Source: Xanthostigma xanthostigma (lineage: Eukaryota > Arthropoda > Insecta > Raphidioptera > Raphidiidae). Taken from it: a stretch of DNA of 64,000 bases. Under the pieces are notes generated by a model. It saw only the letters and a list, made by a program, of their open reading frames with translations, was not told where the DNA came from and did not search any database. A program made the position numbers and the translations under genes. Location: NCBI GenBank assembly GCA_963575645.1, contig OY754470.1:32594501-32658500 (forward strand). Direction: 5' to 3'. Shown here piece by piece: positions 53,148 to 64,000 of this stretch; position 1 is the first letter of the stretch, and each line of letters opens with the position of its first letter.

Positions 53148-56100
53148 TTATATGCGTTAAAATAATGTATAATATGCAGTTTGCATTTTCTTATGAGAGA
53201 ATGATCCAAACCTGAATGTTTTAGTGTAAATAGACTTACCCTCATGAAATAAAGCAATTTTGCCTATAAAGACTCATTTGCACCTAATTGTCGTAAAGCA
53301 TGTAAAAACTGCTTGTCTGCGTTTAAATAATGGTTAATATGCAGTTTGCATTTTCTTATGAGAGAAAGATCCAAACCTGAATGTTATAGTGTAAATAGAC
53401 TTACCTTAATGAAATAAAGCAATTTTGCCTATAAGGACTCATTTGCCCCTAATTGTCATAAAGTTTGTAAAAACTGCTTGTATGCGTTAAAATAATGGTT
53501 AATATGCCGTTTGCATTTTCTTATGAGAGAAGGATCCAAACCTGAATGTTATAGTGTAAATAGACTAACCTTTGTAAAATAAAGCAATTTTGCTTATAAG
53601 GACTCATTTGCACGCAATTGTCGTGAAGCATATAAAAACTGCTTGTCTGCGTTAAAATAATGGTTAATATGCAGTTTGCATTTCTTATGAGAGAATGATC
53701 CAAACCTGAATGTTATAGTGAAAGTAGACTTACCTTTGTGAAATAAAACAATTTTGCCTTTAAGGACTTATTTCCCCCTAATTGTCGTAAAACATGTGAA
53801 AACTGCTTGTCTGCGTGAAAATGATAGTAAATATGCAGTTTGCATTTTCTTATGAGAGAATGATCCAAACCTGAATGTTATAGTGTAAATAGACTTACCT
53901 TTGTAAAATAAAGCAATTTTGCTTATAAGGACTCATTTGCACGCAATTGTCGTGAAGCATATAAAAACTGCTTGTCTGCGTTAAAATAATGGTTAATATG
54001 CAGTTTGCATTTTCTTATGAGAGAATGATCCAAACCTGAATGTTATAGTGAAAGTAGACTTACCTTTGTGAAATAAAACAATTTTGCCTTTAAGGACTTA
54101 TTTCCACCTAATTGTCGTAAAACATGTGAAAACTGCTTGTCTGCGTGAAAATGATAGTAAATATGCAGTTTGCATTTTCTTATGAGAGAAAGATCCAAAC
54201 CTGAATGTTATAGTGTAAATAGACTTACCTTCATGAAATAAAGCAATTTTGCCTATAAGGACTCATTTGCCCCTAATTGTCATAAAGCATGTAAAAACTG
54301 CTTGTATGCGTTAAAATAATGTATAATATGCAGTTTGCATTTTCTTATGAGAGAATGATCCAAACCTGAATGTTATAGTGAAAATAGACTTACCTTTGTA
54401 AAATAAAGCCTTTTTGCCTATAAGGACTTATTTGCACGCAATTGTCGTGAAGCATGTAAAAACTGCTTGTCTGCGTTAAAATAATGGTTAATATGCAGTT
54501 TGCATTTTCTTATGAGAGAATGATCCAAACCTGAATGTTATAGTGTAAATAGACTTACCCTCATGAAATAAAGCAATTTTGCCTATAAAGACTCATTTGC
54601 ACCTAATTGTCATAAAGCATGTAAAAACTGCTTGTATGCGTTAAAATGATAGTAAATATGCAGTTTGAATTTTCGTATGAGAGAATGACCCAAACCTGAA
54701 TGTTATAGTGTAAATAGACTTACCCTCATGAAATAAAGCAATTTTGCTTATAAAGACTCATTTGCACCTAATTGTCGTAAAGCATGTAAAAACTGCTTGT
54801 CTGCGTTTAAATAATGGTTAAATGCAGTTTGCATTTTCTTATGAGAGAATGATCTAAACCTGAATGGTATAGTGTAAATAGACTTACCTTCATGAAATAA
54901 AGCAATTTTGCCTATAAGGACTCATTTGCCCCTAATTGTCATAAAGCATGTAAAAACTGCTTTAATGCGTTAAAATAATGGTTAATATGCAGATTGCATT
55001 TTCTTATGAGAGAATGATCCAATCCTGAATGTTATAGTGTAAATAGACTTACCTTTGTAAAATAAAGCAATTTTGCCTATAAGGACTCATTTGCACGCAA
55101 TTGTCGTGAAGCATGTAAAAACTGCTTGTCTGCGTGAAAATGATAGTAAATATGCAGTTTGCATTTTCTTATGAGAGAATGATCCAAACCTTAATGTTAT
55201 AATGTAAATAGAGTTACCTTTGTAAAATAAAGCAATTTTGCCTATAAGGACTTATTTGCACGCAATTGTCGTGAAGCATGTAAAAAGTAAAAACTGCTTG
55301 TCTGCGTTAAAATAATGGTTAATATGCAGTTTACATTTTCTTATGAGAGAATGATCCAAACCTGAAAGTTTTAGTGTAAATAGACTTACCCTCATGAAAT
55401 AAAGCAATTTTGCCTATAAAGACTCATTTGCACCTAATTGTCGTAAAGCATGTAAAAACTGCTTGTCTGCGTTTAAATAATGGTTAATATGCAGTTTGCA
55501 TTTTCTTATGAGAGAAAGATCCAAACCTGAATGTTATAGTGTAAATAGACTTACCTTCATGAAATAAAACAATTTTGCCTATAAGGACTCATTTGCCCCT
55601 AATTGTCATAAAGCATGTAAAAACTGCTTGTATGCGTTAAAATAATGGTTAATATGCAGTTTGCATTTTCTTATGAGAGAAGGATCCAAACCTGAATGTT
55701 ATAGTGTAAATAGACTTACCTTTGTAAAATAAAGCAATTTTGCTTATAGTGACTCATTTGCACGCAATTGTCGTGAAGCATATAAAAACTGCTTGTCTGC
55801 GTTAAAATTATAGTTAATATGCAGTTTGCATTTTCTTATGAGAGAATGATCCAAACCTGAATGTTATAGTGAAAGTAGACTTACCTTTGTGAAATAAAAC
55901 AATTTTGCCTTTAAGGACTTACTTCCACCTAATTGTCGTAAAACATGTAAAAACTGCTTGTCTGCGTGAAAATGATAGTAAATATGCAGTTTGCATTTTC
56001 TTATGAGAGAATGATCCAAACCTGAATGTTATAGTGTAAATAGACTTACCTTTGTAAAATAAAGCAATTTTGCCTATAAGGACTCATTTGCACGCAATTG

Positions 56101-56830
56101 TCGTGAAGCATGTAAAAACTGCTTGTCTGCGTGAAATTGATAGTAAATATGCAGTTTGCATTTTCTTATGAGAGAATGATCCAAACCTGAATGTTATAGT
56201 GTAAATAGAATTACCTTCATAAAATAAAGCAATTTTGCCTATAAGGACTCATTTGCCCCAAATTGTCATAAAGCATGTAAAAACTGCTTGTCAGCGTTAA
56301 AATAATGGTTAATATGTAGTTTGCATTTTCTTATGAGAAAATTATCCAAACCTGAATGTTATAGTGTAAATAGACTTACCTTTGTAAAATAAAGCAATTT
56401 TGCCTATGAGGACTCATTTGCACGCAATTGTCGTGAAGCATGTAAAAACTGCTTGTTTGCGTAAAAATGATAGTAAATATGCAGTTTGCATTTTCTTATG
56501 AGAGAATGATCCAAACCTGAATGTTATAGTGTAAATAGACTTACCTTTCTAAAATAACGCAATTTTGCCTATAAGGACTCATTTGCACGCAATTGTTGTG
56601 AAGCATGTAAAAACTGCTTGTCTGCGTTTAAATAAGGGTAATATGCAGTTTGCATTTTCTTATGAGAGAATGATCCAAACCTGAATGTTATAGTGTAAAT
56701 AGACTTACCTTCATGAATTAAAGCAATTTTGCCTATAAGGACTCATTTGCCCCTAATTGTCATAAAGCATGTAAAAACTGCTTGTATGCGTTAAAATAAT
56801 GGTTAATATGCAGTTTGCATTTTCTTATGA
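53148..56830. repeat. Higher-order repeat unit D3 (shortened copy of D2)
   Basis: D3 follows D2 at 4,461, then 4,460 after a one-base loss near 54823. One monomer is missing right after the doubled-GTAAAAA site at 55280 (offset 4,295) and three more near 55480 (offset 3,800, for example GAAATAAAAC at 51761 and 55561). It stops matching near 56830, where D2 has GAGAAAGATCC and D3 has GAGAAGGATCC. Single-base differences are more frequent than between D1 and D2. Confidence 0.83.
55280..55293. repeat. Doubled GTAAAAA inside a monomer (D3)
   Basis: D3 counterpart, 4,460 bp after the D2 site. It is followed directly by TCTGCGTTAAAATAATGG and CAGTTTACATTTTC, because D3 has lost the next monomer. 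Confidence 0.85.
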
Positions 56831-57595
56831 GAGAAGGATCCAAACCTGAATGTTATAGTGTAAATAGACTTACCTGTGTAAAATAAAGCAATTTTGCTTA
56901 TAAGGACTCATTTGCACGCAATTGTCGTGAAGCATATAAAAACTGCTTGTCTGCGTTGAAATAATGGTTAATATGCAGTTTGCATTTTCTTATGAGAGAA
57001 TGATCCAAACCTGAATGTTATAGTGAAAGTAGACTTACCTTTATGAAATAAAACAATTTTGCCTTTAAAGACTTATTTCCACCTAATTGTCGTAAAACAT
57101 GTGAAAACTGCTTGTCTGCGTGAAAATGATAGTAAATATGCAGTTTGCATTTTCTTATGAGAGAATGATCCAAACCTGAATGTTATAGTGTAAATGAACT
57201 TACCTTAATGAAATAAAGCAATTTTGCCTATAAGGACTCATTTTCATCTAATTGTCATAAAGCATGTAAAAACTGCTTGTATGCGTTAAAATAATGGTTA
57301 ATATGCAGTTTGCATTTTCTTATGAGAGAATGATCTAAGCCTGAATGTTATAGTGTAAATAGACTTACCTTTGTAAAATAAAGCAATTTTGCCTATAAGC
57401 ACTCATTTGCACGCAATTGTCGTGATTCATGTAAAAACTGCTTGTCTGCGTTAAAATAATGGTTAATATGCAGTTTGCATTTTCTTATGAGAGAATGATC
57501 CAAACCTGAATGTTATAATGTAAATAGACTTACCTTTGTAAAATAAAGCAATTTTGCCTATAAGGTCTTATTTGCACGCAATTGTCGTGAAGCAT

Positions 57596-57608
57596 GTAAA
57601 AGTAAAAA
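57596..57608. repeat. GTAAAA-GTAAAAA duplication, one base shorter
   Basis: A variant of the duplicated loop with GTAAAA followed by GTAAAAA, so one A fewer than at the other sites. It lies one monomer upstream of the truncated monomer at 57753. The counterpart 3,515 bp downstream, at 61111, has the full double GTAAAAA. Confidence 0.82.
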
Positions 57609-57752
57609 CTGCTTGTCTGCGTGAAAATGATAGTAATATGCAGTTTGCATTTTCTTATGAGAAAATGATCCAAACCTGAATGTTATAGTGTAAATAGACT
57701 TACCTTTGTAAAATAAAGCAATTTTGCCTATAAGGACTTATTTGCACGCAAT

Positions 57753-57801
57753 TGTCGTGAAGCATGTAAAAACTGCCTTTAAGGACTTATTTCCACCTAA
57801 T
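57753..57801. repeat. Truncated 49-bp satellite monomer (out-of-register junction)
   Basis: Monomer starts fall at 57753 and 57802, only 49 bp apart. The first 24 or so bases are normal (TGTCGTGAAG through AAAACTGC). The sequence then continues as CCTTTAAGGACTTATTTCC, which belongs near position 140 of the AAAACAATTTTGCCTTTAAG monomer type. About 116 bp are missing. TGC occurs at both breakpoints (ACTGC and TTTTGCC), giving a short microhomology. This is the only large out-of-register join I saw in the window. Confidence 0.9.
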
Positions 57802-60800
57802 TGTCGTAAAACATGTGAAAACTGCTTGTCTGCGTGAAAATGATAGTAAATATGCAGTTTGCATTTTCTTATGAGAGAATGATCCAAACCTGAACGTTAT
57901 AGTGTAAATAGACTTACCCTCATAAAATAAAGCAATTTTGCCTATAAAGATTCATTTGCACCTAATTGTCGTAAAGCATGTGAAATCTGCTTGTCTGCGT
58001 TTAAATAATGGTTAATATGCAGTTTGCATTTTCTTATGAGAGAATGATCCAAACCTGAACGTTATAGTGTAAATAGACTTACCCTCATAAAATAAAGCAA
58101 TTTTGCCTATAAAGATTCACTTGCACCTAATTGTCGTAAAGCATGTGAAATCTGCTTGTCTGCGTTTAAATAATGGTTAATATGCAGTTTGCATTTTCTT
58201 ATGAGAGAATGATCCAAACCTGAATGTTATAGTGTAAATAGACTTACCTTTGTAAAATAAAGCAATTTTGCTTATAAGGACTCATTTGCACGCAATTGTC
58301 GTGAAGCATGTAAAAACTGCTTGTCTGCGTTAAAATAATGGTTAATATGCAGTTTGCATTTTCTTATGAAAGAATGATCCAAACCTGAATGTTATAGTGA
58401 AAGTAGACTTACCTTTGTGAAATAAAACAATTTTGCCTTTAAGGACTTATTTCCACCTAATTGTCGTAAAACATGTGAAAACTGCTTGTCTGCGTGAAAT
58501 TGATAGTAAATATGCAGTTTGCATTTTCTTATGAGAGAATGATCCAAACCTAAACGTTATAGTGTAAATAGACTTACCCTCATAAAATAAAGCAATTTTG
58601 CCTATAAAGATTCATTTGCACCTAATTGTCGTAAAGCATGTGAAATCTGCTTGTCTGCGTTTAAATAAGGGTTAATATGCAGTTTGCATTTTCTTATGAG
58701 AGAATGATCTAAACCTGAATGTTATAGTGTAAATAGACTTACCTTTGTAAAATAAAGCAATTTTGCTTATAAGGACTCATTTGCAGGCAATTGTGAAGCA
58801 TATAAAAACTGCTTGTCTGCGTTAAAATAATGGTTAATATGCAGTTTGCATTTTCTTATGAGAGAATGATCCAAACCTGAATGTAATAGTGAAAGTAGAC
58901 TTACCTTTGTGAAATAAAACAATTTTGCCTTTAAGGACTCACTTCCACCTAATTGTCGTAAAACATGTGAAAACTGCTTGTCTGCGTGAAAATGACACTA
59001 AATATGCAGTTTGCATTTTCATATGAGAGAAAGATCCAAACCTGAATGTTATAGTGTAAATAGACTTACCTTCATGAAGTAAAGCAATTTTGCCTAAAAT
59101 GACTCATTTGCCCCTAATTGTCATAAAGCATGTAAAAACTGCTTGTATGCGTTAAAAAAATGGTTAATATGCAGTTTGCATTTTCTTATGAGAGAAAGAT
59201 CCAAACCTGAATGTTATAGTGTAAATAGATTTACCTTTGTAAAATAAAGCAATTTTGCCTATAAGGACTCATTTGCACGCAATTGTCGTGAAGCATGTAA
59301 AAACTGCTTGTCTGCGTGAAAATGATAGTAAATATGCAGTTTGCATTTTCTTATGAGAGAATGATCCAAACCTGAATGTTATAGTGTAAATAGACTTACC
59401 CTCATGAAATAAAGCAATTTTGCCTATAAAGACTCATTTGCACCTAATTGTCGTAAAGCATGTAAAAACATCTTGTCTGCGTTTAAATAATGGTTAATAT
59501 GCAGTTTGCATTTTCTTATGAGAGAATGATCCAAACCTGAATGTTATAGTGTAAATAGACTTACCTTCATGAAATAAAGCAATTTTGCCTATAAGGACTC
59601 ATTTGCCCCTAATTGTCATAAAGCATGTAAAAACTGCTTGTATGCGTTAAAATAATGGTTAATATGCAGATTGCATTTTCTTATGAGAGAATGATCTAAA
59701 CCTGAATGTTATAGTGTAAATAGACTGACCTTTGTAAAATAAAGCAATTTTGCTTATAAGGACTCATTTGCACGCAATTGTCGTGAAGCATGTAAAAACT
59801 GCTTGTCTGCGTGAAAATGGTAGTAAATATGCAGTTTGCATTTTCTTATAGGAGAATGATCCAAACCTGAATGTTATAGTGTAAATAAACTTACCCTCAT
59901 GAAATAAAGCAATTTTGCCTATAAAGACTCATTTGCACCTAATTGTCGTAAAGCATGTAAAAACTGCTTGTCTGCGTTTAAATAATAGATAATATGCAGT
60001 TTGCATTTTCTTATGAGAGAATGATCCAAACCTGAATGTTATAGTGTAAATAGACTTACCCTCTTGAAATAAAGCAATTTTGCCTATAAGGACTCATTTG
60101 CACCTAATTGTCATAAAGCATGTAAAAACTGCTTGTATGCGTTAAAATAATAGTTAATATGCAGTTTGCATTTTCTTGTGAGAGAATGATCCAAACCTGA
60201 ATGTTATAGTGTAAGTAAACTTACCTTTGTGAAATAAAGCAGTTTTGCCTAAAAGTACTCATTTGCACCTAATTGTCGTAAGGCATGTAAAAACTGCTTG
60301 TTGCGTTAAAATAATGGTTAATATGCAGTTTGCATTTTCTTATGAGAGAAGGATCCAAACCTGAATGTTATAGTGTAAATAGACTTACCTTTGTAAAATA
60401 AAGCAATTTTGCTTATAAGGACTCATTTTCACGCAATTGTCGTGAAGCATATAAAAACTGCTTGTCTGCGTTGAAATAATGGTTAATATGCAGTTTGCAT
60501 TTTCTTATGAGAGAATGATCCAAACCTGAATGTTATAGTGAAAGTAGACTTACCTTTATGAAATAAAACAATTTTGCCTTTAAAGACTTATTTCCACCTA
60601 ATTGTCGTAAAATATGTGAAAACTGCTTGTCTGCGTGAAAATGATAGTTAATATGCAGTTTGCATTTTCTTATGTGAGAATGATCCAAACCTGAATGTTA
60701 TAGTGTAAATAGTCTTACCTTAATGAAATAAAGCAATTTTGCCTATAAGGACTCATTTGCATCTAACTGTCATAAAGCATGTAAAAACTGTTTGTATGCG

Positions 60801-61110
60801 TTAAAATAATGGTTAATATGCAGTTTGCATTTTCTTATAAGAGAATGATCTAAACCTGAATGTTATAGTGTAAATAGACTTACCTTTGTAAAATAAAGCA
60901 GTTTTGCCTATAAGCACTCATTTGCACGCAATTGTCGTGATTCATGTAAAAACTGTTTGTCTGCGTTAAAATAATGGTTAATACGCAGTTTGCATTTTCT
61001 TATGAGAGAATGATCCAAACCTGAATGTTATAATGTAAATAGACTTACCTTTGTAAAATAAAGCAATTTTGCCTATAAGGACTTATTTGCACGCAATTGT
61101 CGTGAAGCAT

Positions 61111-61124
61111 GTAAAAAGTAAAAA
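61111..61124. repeat. Doubled GTAAAAA inside a monomer
   Basis: Full 7-bp duplication in the mosaic block, in the GGACTTATTTGCACGC context shared by the other sites. Confidence 0.84.
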
Positions 61125-61777
61125 CTGCTTGTCTGCGTGAAAATGATAGTAAATATGCAGTTTGCATTTTCTTATGAGAGAATAATCCAAACCTGAATGT
61201 TATAGTGTAAATAGACTTACCTTTGTAAAATAAAGCAATTTTGCCTATAAGGACTCATTTGCACGCAATTGTCGTGAAGCATGTAAAAACTGCTTGTCTG
61301 CGTTAAAATAATGGTTAATATGCAGTTTACATTTTCTTATGAGAGAATGATCCAAACCTGAAAGTTTTAGTGTAAATAGACTTACCCTCATGAAATAAAG
61401 CAATTTTGCCTATAAAGACTCATTTGCACCTAATTATCATAAAACATGTAAAAACTGCTTGTATGCGTTAAAATGATAGTAAATATGCAGTTTGCATTTT
61501 CTTATGAGAGAATGATCCAAACCTGAACGTTATAGTGTAAATAGACTTACCCTCATAAAATAAAGCAATTTTGCCTATAAAGATTCATTCGCACCTAATT
61601 GTCGTAAAGCATGTGAAATCTGCTTGTCTGCGTTTAAATAATGGTTAATATGCAGTTTGCATTTTCTTATGAGAGAATGATCCAAACCTGAAGGTTATAG
61701 TGTAAATAGACTAACCTTTGTAAAATAAAGCAATTTTGCCTATAAGGACTTATTTGCACGCAATTGTCGTGAAGCAT

Positions 61778-61791
61778 GTAAAAAGTAAAAA
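61778..61791. repeat. Doubled GTAAAAA inside a monomer (rightmost)
   Basis: Full 7-bp duplication 667 bp (four monomers plus 7) after the previous one. It is followed by TCTGCGTGAAATTAATAG, a private variant. Confidence 0.84.
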
Positions 61792-62729
61792 CTGCTTGTC
61801 TGCGTGAAATTAATAGTAAATATGCAGTTTGCATTTTCTTATGAGAGAATGATCCAAACCTGAACGTTATAGTGTAAATAGACTAACCCTCATAAAATAA
61901 AGCAATTTTGCCTATAAAGATTCATTTGCACCTAATTGTCGTAAAGCATGTGAAATCTGCTTGTCTGCGTTTAAATAATGGTTAATATGCAGTTTGCATT
62001 TTCTTATGAGAGAATGATCCAAACCTGAATGTTATAGTGAAAGTAGACTTACCTTTGTGAAATAAAACAATTTTGCTTTTAAGGACTTATTTCCACCTAA
62101 TTGTCGTAAAACATGTGAAAACTGCTTGTCTGCGTGAAATTGATAGTAAATATGCAGTTTGCATTTTCTTATGAGAGAATGATCCAAACCTAAACGTTAT
62201 AGTGTAAATAGACTTACCCTCATAAAATAAAGCAATTTTGCCTATAAAGATTCATTTGCACCTAATTGTCGTAAAGCATGTGAAATCTGCTTGTCTGCGT
62301 TTAAATAAGGGTTAATATGCAGTTTGCATTTTCTTATGAGAGAATGATCCAAACCTGAATGTTATAGTGTAAATAGACTTACCTTTGTAAAATAAAGCAA
62401 TTTTGCTTATAAGGACTCATTTGCAGGCAATTGTGAAGCATATAAAAACTGCTTGTCTGCGTTAAAATAATGGTTAATATGCAGTTTGCATTTTCTTATG
62501 AGAGAATGATCCAAACCTGAATGTAATAGTGAAAGTAGACTTACCTTTGTGAAATAAAACAATTTTGCCTTTAACGACTCACTTCCACCTAATTGTCGTA
62601 AAACATGTGAAAACTGCTTGTCTGCGTGAAAATGACACTAAATATGCAGTTTGCATTTTCATATGAGAGAAAGATCCAAACCTGAATGTTATAGTGTAAA
62701 TAGACTTACCTTCATGAAGTAAAGCAATT

Positions 62730-63868
62730 TTGCCTATAAGGACTTATTTGCCCCTTATTGTCATAAAGCATGTAAAAACTGCTTATATGCGTTAAAATAA
62801 TGTATAATATGCAGTTTGCATTTTCTTATGAGAGAATGATCCAAACCTGAATGTTTTAGTGTAAATAGACTTACCCTCATGAAATAAAGCAATTTTGCCT
62901 ATAAAGACTCATTTGCACCTAATTGTCGTAAAGCATGTAAAAACTGCTTGTCTGCGTTTAAATAATGGTTAATATGCAGTTTGCATTTTCTTATGAGAGA
63001 AAGATCCAAACCTGAATGTTATAGTGTAAATAGACTTACCTTAATGAAATAAAGCAATTTTGCCTATAAGGACTCATTTGCCCCTAATTGTCATAAAGTT
63101 TGTAAAAACTGCTTGTATGCGTTAAAATAATGGTTAATATGCCGTTTGCATTTTCTTATGAGAGAAGGATCCAAACCTGAATGTTATAGTGTAAATAGAC
63201 TAACCTTTGTAAAATAAAGCAATTTTGCTTATAAGGACTCATTTGCACGCAATTGTCGTGAAGCATATAAAAACTGCTTGTCTGCGTTAAAATAATGGTT
63301 AATATGCAGTTTGCATTTCTTATGAGAGAATGATCCAAACCTGAATGTTATAGTGAAAGTAGACTTACCTTTGTGAAATAAAACAATTTTGCCTTTAAGG
63401 ACTTATTTCCCCCTAATTGTCGTAAAACATGTGAAAACTGCTTGTCTGCGTGAAAATGATAGTAAATATGCAGTTTGCATTTTCTTATGAGAGAATGATC
63501 CAAACCTGAATGTTATAGTGTAAATAGACTTACCTTTGTAAAATAAAGCAATTTTGCTTATAAGGACTCATTTGCACGCAATTGTCGTGAAGCATATAAA
63601 AACTGCTTGTCTGCGTTAAAATAATGGTTAATATGCAGTTTGCATTTTCTTATGAGAGAATGATCCAAACCTGAATGTTATAGTGAAAGTAGACTTACCT
63701 TTGTGAAATAAAACAATTTTGCCTTTAAGGACTTATTTCCACCTAATTGTCGTAAAACATGTGAAAACTGCTTGTCTGCGTGAAAATGATAGTAAATATG
63801 CAGTTTGCATTTTCTTATGAGAGAAAGATCCAAACCTGAATGTTATAGTGTAAATAGATTTACCTTTG
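62730..63868. repeat. Partial higher-order repeat unit D4
   Basis: The series TTATATGCGT at 62783, CCTTAATG near 63040, AAAGTTTGTAAAAAC near 63096, GCCGTTTGC near 63141, one-base-short GCATTTCTTATG near 63313 and TTTCCCCCTAATTG near 63408 matches D3 at 9,635 bp. It also matches D1 and D2 by their own offsets. The copy ends near 63868, where D3 has GACTTACCTTCATG and this has GATTTACCTTTG. Confidence 0.85.
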
Positions 63869-64000
63869 TAAAATAAAGCAATTTTGCCTATAAGGACTCA
63901 TTTGCACGCAATTGTCGTGAAGCATGTAAAAACTGCTTGTCTGCGTGAAAATGATAGTAAATATGCAGTTTGCATTTTCTTATGAGAGAATGATCCAAAC
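63869..64000. repeat. Satellite monomers continuing off the right edge
   Basis: The last 132 bp are ordinary monomer sequence with a start at 63913 and an 88-bp partial copy cut by the window edge. The variant order here resembles about 59225-59370. The array continues to the right. Confidence 0.85.

Larger units (their letters stand above)
56831..62729. repeat. Mosaic satellite block with many small indels
   Basis: About 36 monomers assembled from pieces also found elsewhere. 56780-57610 resembles 42420-43240 (GTAAAACATG at 42721 and 57092) and recurs near 60.3-61.1 kb at 3,515 bp (GTGATTCATG near 57422 and 60937). 58490-59060 recurs near 62130-62700 at 3,640 bp with rare shared variants: CCTAAACGTTATAG, AATAAGGGTTAATATG, GGCAATTGTGAAGC (3 bp short) and AATGACACTAAATATG. 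The monomer with CATGTGAAATCTGC and AACGTTATAG occurs several times (near 57894, 58059, 58555, 61527, 61863 and 62195). One truncated monomer lies at 57753. Confidence 0.8.
1..64000. repeat. Satellite DNA array, about 165-bp monomer, spans the whole window
   Basis: The same 165-bp sequence recurs head to tail from the first to the last base. Using TGTCG or TGTCA as monomer start, successive starts fall at 1, 166, 331, 495 and 659, and the last is at 63913. That distance fits 388 monomers once one 116-bp internal deletion and a few small indels are allowed for. The commonest-variant monomer has about 54 G/C in 165, so roughly 33% GC. All copies have the same orientation, and no unique or transposon-like sequence interrupts them. 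Arrays of nucleosome-length monomers are typical of eukaryotic centromeric or pericentromeric heterochromatin; assigning this one to a centromere is inference. Neither edge of the array is in the window, so its full size is unknown. I do not recognise the family from memory. Confidence 0.98.

Noticed and set aside
1..64000. Human-type alpha satellite or another array with a CENP-B box.
   Set aside because: The monomer is 165 bp, not 171, the sequence does not resemble alpha satellite, and no match to the CENP-B box core (TTCG....A..CGGG) was seen.
1..64000. CRISPR array or bacterial repeat region.
   Set aside because: There are no short identical repeats separated by unique spacers; the entire 165-bp unit repeats. 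No cas genes or other bacterial genes are present.
1..64000. Transposon or LTR insertions, inversions, telomere repeats, tRNA or rRNA genes within the array.
   Set aside because: All lines read as the same monomer in the same orientation. No unique segment longer than a few bases, no telomeric hexamer run and no tRNA-like or rRNA-like sequence was seen.
1..64000. A hidden novel gene system or a programmed element within the repeats.
   Set aside because: The variation is fully described by single-base variants, small indels and whole-monomer rearrangements of one satellite. No region holds extra coding capacity or structured RNA beyond the repeating 5-8 bp dyads.

Overview
The window is one uninterrupted block of satellite DNA. 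All 64,000 bases are head-to-tail copies of a single AT-rich monomer of about 165 bp (a monomer built from the commonest variants is about 33% GC). The phase from the first monomer start (position 1) to the last one found (63913) fits about 388 monomers, one of them truncated to 49 bp, plus an 88-bp partial copy at the right edge. Every monomer lies in the same orientation. I found no protein-coding gene, RNA gene, transposon, unique spacer, CRISPR array or array edge. The short open frames are minus-strand read-throughs of the repeat and are not reported as genes. A tandem array of this size with nucleosome-scale monomers points to a eukaryotic centromere, pericentromere or other constitutive heterochromatin. 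I do not recognise the family, and it is not human alpha satellite. I cannot say from the sequence whether the host is a plant or an animal.

The monomers differ from each other at a limited set of positions, and the order of variants repeats over long distances, which gives higher-order repeats (HORs). 1-10610 holds three copies (A, B, C) of a 28-monomer unit; B and C lack whole monomers. 10611-11545 is a mixed stretch. 11546-15505 is a 1,980-bp (12-monomer) tandem duplication that looks identical base for base. 15506-19104 (E1) is a variant of the A/B/C lineage and reappears at 31741-35595 (E2), about 16.3-16.5 kb away. 19105-22990 contains an imperfect 13-monomer duplication. 22991-30720 is a separate lineage (F) with a 15-monomer period. 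30721-31740 is an older partial copy of the 12-monomer block. 35596-38939 is mixed. 38940-56830 is a third lineage (D) with units of 5,121, 4,626 and 4,461 bp and then a shortened unit. 56831-62729 is a mosaic with many small indels. 62730-63868 returns to the D unit, and the last bases continue in the same family.

Nearly all size differences between HOR copies are exact multiples of one monomer, as expected from in-register unequal exchange or replication slippage. One clear exception, at 57753-57801, joins two monomers out of register. Lineage markers partition the array: a diverged monomer subtype is seen only left of about 33.2 kb, and monomers with a doubled GTAAAAA only between 41 and 62 kb. 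The layout records several rounds of amplification of different ages side by side. All identity statements come from reading aligned lines by eye; exact percentages need an alignment.
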